From Microthrixaceae bacterium (lineage in GTDB: Bacteria; Actinomycetota; Acidimicrobiia; Acidimicrobiales; Microtrichaceae): a stretch of 64,000 nt of DNA. Made by a program: the position numbers and the translations under genes. The DNA lies in the NCBI GenBank assembly GCA_020637215.1, contig JACJWI010000007.1, positions 93,116 to 157,115 on the forward strand, written 5' to 3'. Below the pieces are notes generated by a model. The model saw only the letters and a list, made by a program, of their open reading frames with translations. It was not told the DNA's origin and made no database searches. Below are positions 60,872 to 64,000 of this stretch, one piece after another (within the stretch, counting starts at the first letter, position 1; each line of letters begins with the position of its first letter).

Positions 60872-61897
60872 TCAGGGTTTCGTTTGTAGGGTCGGCTGGT
60901 TGATCCACGCTTCGGCGGGTGGGCTTGCTGCTCGGGGTGGCCGGTTGCGGAACCGGTCGGGGTTCGCTGCGTAGGCGGTGTCGAGCACGGTCTGGCGGGC
61001 GGCGACGGTCTTGTGGGCGGTGCCGTTGTGGACATCGACGGGGTGTAGGTAGGCGATGCCGGAGTGGTAGTGGTCGTGGTTGTACCAGTGCGCGAATCGG
61101 CGCATCCAGGTTCGTGCTTGGTCGAGGGACTCGAAGCGGTCGGGGTAATCGGGCCGGTACTTGGCGGTCTTGAAATGCGCTTCGATGAACGGGTTGTCGT
61201 TGCTGGTGCGGGGGCGGGACAGGCTGCGGGTGACACCGAGGTCCTCGAGGAGCTCCGCGATCGTGGTGGAGGTCATCTGGGCGCCTCGGTCGGAGTGCAA
61301 CAACAACTCGTCTGCGTTGATGCCCTCGCGGGCACAACCGCGGCTGATGAGCGTCTTGGCGACCTTGTCGGACTCGATGGTGTCGATCGACCAGGCAACG
61401 ATCTTGCGGCTGAAGATGTCCAACACGACGTACAGGTAGAACCACGACCGCGGCGCGGGTCCGCGTAGCCGGGAGATGTCCCAGGACCACGCCTGGTTCG
61501 GTCCGGTCGCGTGCACCCTCGGTGGGGCATGGCCGTGGCGGCGGTGCCCTCGGCGACGCTCTCGGACCAGGTCGTGTTCATGCAGGATCCGGTACATGGT
61601 GCGTTCTGAGCACAGGTAGGTGCCCTCGTCGAGCAGCGTGGCGTACACCTGCGCGGGAGCGAGGTCCCCGAACCGCTCTGAACACAACACGTCTCGGACC
61701 CGGGCCCGTTCATCGGGGGACAGCTTCCACGGGACCGGACGGTGCTCTGAGACCGGTTTGGCTTTCGACGGGCGTGCGGGGAGTCGCCCCTCGGCTGCCT
61801 GACGGCGATGGTTGTAGCTCCGTCGCGACACCCCGAACGCCGCACAGGCCCGGCCGATCCCCACTCTGGGCGCCCACTCCTCGATGCTCGAGCTCAC
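60872..61897 (-). CDS. IS3 OrfB transposase
   Basis: A 341-residue DDE transposase. The helical N-terminal region (GIGRACAAFGVSRRSYNHRRQ, YLCSERTMYRILHEHDLV) leads to the integrase core with WSWDISRLRG (Asp), LLHSDRGAQMTS (Asp) and NPFIEAHFKTAKYRPDYPDRF (Glu). The C terminus has AHWYNHDHYHSGIAYLHPVDV, typical of the family. GTG 61897 overlaps the orfA stop by GTGA. Confidence 0.92.
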   Translation of the reverse strand: MSSSIEEWAPRVGIGRACAAFGVSRRSYNHRRQAAEGRLPARPSKAKPVSEHRPVPWKLSPDERARVRDVLCSERFGDLAPAQVYATLLDEGTYLCSERTMYRILHEHDLVRERRRGHRRHGHAPPRVHATGPNQAWSWDISRLRGPAPRSWFYLYVVLDIFSRKIVAWSIDTIESDKVAKTLISRGCAREGINADELLLHSDRGAQMTSTTIAELLEDLGVTRSLSRPRTSNDNPFIEAHFKTAKYRPDYPDRFESLDQARTWMRRFAHWYNHDHYHSGIAYLHPVDVHNGTAHKTVAARQTVLDTAYAANPDRFRNRPPRAASPPAEAWINQPTLQTKP

Positions 61898-62292
61898 GGC
61901 TTGGACGTGTTGTTCTCGGCGCTCTTGCGGGACAGCTGCTGCAAGAGCGCCGAGACTTTTCCCTGCGCTTCGATCAACTCGTTCGCCGTGTCCAACTCGC
62001 CGCGAAGCTTCTCGTTCTCCGCGCGCATCGCAGCCAACTGCTCCTTCGTGCGGTCCTTCTTCGGCCGGCCGGCCTTGCGGTCAGTCAACCCTTCCAGGGC
62101 ACCGGCGTCGCGCTGGTTGCGCCACTCCGAGATCAACGACGAATACAAGCCCTCACGCCGACAGATCTCCGCGACCGTCGTCTCACCGGACTCCTTCGCC
62201 GCCTCGATCTCGTTGAGAATGTCGAGCTTGTACTGCGCCGGCCACGAACGCTTCGCGCGTCGCACCTCGGTCTCATCAGTCATCACGGTCAT
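61894..62292 (-). CDS. IS3 OrfA transposase subunit
   Basis: A 132-residue protein. The HTH region reads KRSWPAQYKLDILNEIEAAK, then VAEICRREGLYSSLISEWRNQ, followed by a coiled-coil (LAAMRAENEKLRGELDTANEL). Standard OrfA. It starts at ATG 62292 (ATG 62280 also possible). Confidence 0.9.
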   Translation of the reverse strand: MTVMTDETEVRRAKRSWPAQYKLDILNEIEAAKESGETTVAEICRREGLYSSLISEWRNQRDAGALEGLTDRKAGRPKKDRTKEQLAAMRAENEKLRGELDTANELIEAQGKVSALLQQLSRKSAENNTSKP

Positions 62293-62504
62293 GATCTCAC
62301 CTCCCCGCCCTCATCGAATATGGTCACTCCACTGAGCGACACTCATACTGACAGGTAGGGAGTTGGCGAAGCGGCGGAACCCGAAACCGATCATCCGGCC
62401 CTCGGGGTAGGGTCAAGAGGCGATGCCTGGGGGCGGTCTGTTCTCGATGGTCCGGCGGTGGCGGTTGAGGGCATCGGCGACGTTTCGGTGTCGTGCGTGG
62501 TCGT

Positions 62505-62546
62505 CGGAACCGTCAACCGGAACCTTCAACCCGGAACCGTCAGCCC
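62505..62546. repeat. Triplicated 14-nt direct repeat over the MFS gene end
   Basis: GGAACCGTCAACC, GGAACCTTCAACCC and GGAACCGTCAGCCC follow one another from about 62506 to 62546. The MFS stop codon (62526-62528 on the minus strand) lies in the middle copy. It could reflect slippage; no function assigned. Positions 62357-62504 hold no recognisable gene. Confidence 0.6.
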
Positions 62547-63911
62547 GCGCTGAGCCCGGTGCCGGGCCTCCATGCGCCGGGTCCACCACAGGACCGGGAT
62601 CACCGCCAGCGACAGCACTCCCCCGAGCAGCGACAGGGTCGCGTAGCTCGATCCGGCGACGATCACACCCGACAGCACGCCACCACCGGCGCCGGCCAGG
62701 GCGACGCCGACGTCGATCGTCCCCTGCACCCGGGGTCGGTCCTCGGGGGAGGTCGCGTCCACGACGAGCGCCGTCCCCGATATCAAGCCGAAGTTCCATC
62801 CGAGACCCAGCAGGACCAGCGCCGCCACGAGCGCCGGCAACGACTCCCCCGGCGCTGTCGCCGCGGTCACGCCCGCCGCGAGCAGCGTCACCGCCGCCGC
62901 GACCGCCATGGTGATGCGGCCGAACCGGTCGACCAGCACGCCGGTGACCAACGACGGCAGGTACATGGCACCGATGTGGAACCCGATGACCAGGCCGACG
63001 TCGCCGATGTCGTGGCCGTGGGCCCGCATGTGCACCGGCGTCATCGTCATGATCGCGACCATCGCCATCTGGGTGATGACCATGACGGCGGCCCCCAGGT
63101 AGGCACCGCTGCCCACCCGCACGTCGGGCCGGACGGGCTCGGTCGACGGCACGGACGCGGGCATCTCGGGGTGCTCCGCCGCGGCGGCACCCGCGGTTGC
63201 GGCGGAGCCGTCGGTCGCCGACCGACGCTCGGAGTCGACCAGCGAGCGTGACACCAGGAACGGATCGGGCCGCAGCAACAGGAACAGCACCGTCCCCGCC
63301 GACGCGTAGGCGACCGCGCCCAGCACGAACGGACCTGCCAACGCCGGCGCTCCGACCGAACGGGCGAAGGACCCGAGCGGCCCGACCAGGTTGGGACCCG
63401 CGACCGCGCCGATCGTGGTCGACACCATGGCGACGCTCACCGCGGTGGCGCGTCGGTCGGCGTGGGCGAGGTCGGTGCCGGCGTAGCGGGCCTGGAGGTT
63501 GGTGGCGGTCCCGGCGCCGTAGACGAGCAGGGACGGCAGCAGCAGCACGACGTTGTCGAGCACGGCCGCGGCGACGATGCCGACCGCTCCGATGGCTCCG
63601 GCACCGAAGCCGGCGGCCAGACCCACACGACGGCCGGCGCGTTGGGTGACCCGCCCGACCAGGAACGCGGTGAGGGCCGAGCCGAGGGTGAACAGAGCGG
63701 TGGGGACACCGGCGAATCCCTCGCCGCCGAGCATCTCCCGGGCGAGCAGGGCTCCGACGGTGACCCCGGCGGCCAGTCCGGCGCCTCCGCAGATCTGCGA
63801 CGCCACGACCACCCGCAACGTCCGGCACTGGAGGGCGTCGACGTCGAGCGGTCGCCCGGTGCGCGGGTCGACCGCGGCGATCGGTGCAGCGCTGGAGGGG
63901 GTCGTGGTCAC
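62526..63911 (-). CDS. MFS transporter
   Basis: A 461-residue transporter with about twelve hydrophobic segments. Motif A-like VGRVTQRAGRRVGLAAGFG lies after the second helix, and a second VTGVLVDRFGRITMAVAAAV marks the C-terminal half. A central loop of about 60 residues (SERRSATDGSAATAG ...) divides the two halves. The long LVLLGLGWNFGLISGTALV helix is typical of DHA1-like exporters. Substrate unknown. It starts at ATG 63911 and faces away from the window edge; 63912-64000 show no gene. Confidence 0.86.
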   Translation of the reverse strand: MTTTPSSAAPIAAVDPRTGRPLDVDALQCRTLRVVVASQICGGAGLAAGVTVGALLAREMLGGEGFAGVPTALFTLGSALTAFLVGRVTQRAGRRVGLAAGFGAGAIGAVGIVAAAVLDNVVLLLPSLLVYGAGTATNLQARYAGTDLAHADRRATAVSVAMVSTTIGAVAGPNLVGPLGSFARSVGAPALAGPFVLGAVAYASAGTVLFLLLRPDPFLVSRSLVDSERRSATDGSAATAGAAAAEHPEMPASVPSTEPVRPDVRVGSGAYLGAAVMVITQMAMVAIMTMTPVHMRAHGHDIGDVGLVIGFHIGAMYLPSLVTGVLVDRFGRITMAVAAAVTLLAAGVTAATAPGESLPALVAALVLLGLGWNFGLISGTALVVDATSPEDRPRVQGTIDVGVALAGAGGGVLSGVIVAGSSYATLSLLGGVLSLAVIPVLWWTRRMEARHRAQRGLTVPG

Positions 63912-64000
63912 GGGACGGGGGCCTGCTCGACGGACGGCGCCGACTCGAATCGGCGGACGGGACAGGCGCCGAGGCTACGGGGTGTCGACCACGGCGGCGA

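Larger units (their letters stand above)
60844..62356 (-). mobile_element. IS3-family insertion sequence, intact
   Basis: Short inverted repeats ACCTGTCA (60844-60851) and TGACAGGT (62349-62356) flank orfA (61894-62292) and orfB (60872-61897). Both genes are open and carry all catalytic residues. No clear 3-bp target duplication is visible. Sequence differs from the IS3 element at 30290-33792. Confidence 0.8.

Noticed and set aside
62413..63828. Large minus-strand frame of 471 codons across the MFS gene
   Set aside because: Arg/Gly/Ala-rich composition typical of a shifted reading of GC-rich DNA; the MFS frame has helices and family motifs.
1..64000. tRNA or rRNA genes
   Set aside because: No cloverleaf with a GGTTCGA-type T-arm and CCA-proximal stem, and no rRNA-like conserved blocks, were found by eye.

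Overview
The window is a GC-rich chromosomal segment with many GTG starts and many genes joined by 4-nt ATGA/GTGA overlaps. A deazaflavin (F420)-type nitroreductase, a luciferase-like monooxygenase, a DUF3556 membrane protein, a LARTG-sorted surface protein and lipoproteins point to an actinomycete. An Acidimicrobiia-like lineage is my best guess, but this is inference only. No rRNA, tRNA or CRISPR array was seen.

Layout. Positions 1-1769 hold the end of an unknown gene and a CrtQ-like glycosyltransferase / CrtO-like acyltransferase pair (carotenoid glycoside ester synthesis). Positions 1793-4957 (minus strand) hold an ABC exporter with two FtsX-type permeases and a small membrane protein. 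Positions about 5100-11911 are a cobalamin-riboswitch-led five-gene operon. It encodes a LARTG-anchored alpha/alpha-barrel protein, a membrane-anchored protein with a probable DUF4430-like domain, and a complete ECF transporter (T, fused A-A', S). The two surface proteins look like the two halves of animal transcobalamin/intrinsic factor, and this is the most interesting system here. Positions 12017-30276 are mostly ordinary metabolism, transport and regulation: glutamate-synthase-like protein, LuxR, TetR, thioesterase, orphan binding protein, TauE/SafE with LysR, a sulfatase-SDR-crotonase operon, F420-type and luciferase-like enzymes, DUF3556 and NhaA. Two loci (11899-12013 and 26896-27246) carry the same roughly 60-bp palindromic repeat.

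Positions 30290-36600 are a nest of mobile DNA: an IS3-type element carrying a group II intron, next to a left-truncated IS21-type element, which itself interrupts an IS110 transposase, followed by a scrap of an IS256-type end. Positions 36623-45950 hold a 2942-residue Rhs/YD-repeat protein with a distinct lower-GC C-terminal domain carrying an HExxH motif, and a putative lipoprotein gene at its 3' end. Positions 46125-56315 return to core-like genes: diacylglycerol kinase, DUF2252, TetR, SulP, SHOCT, DHA2 efflux, Tat thioredoxin-like lipoprotein, phosphotransferase and methyltransferase. Positions 56336-62356 are a second mobile/low-GC zone: a decayed IS256-type element, two secreted proteins of unknown function, a decayed integrase-type transposase and an intact IS3 element. 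An MFS transporter closes the window.
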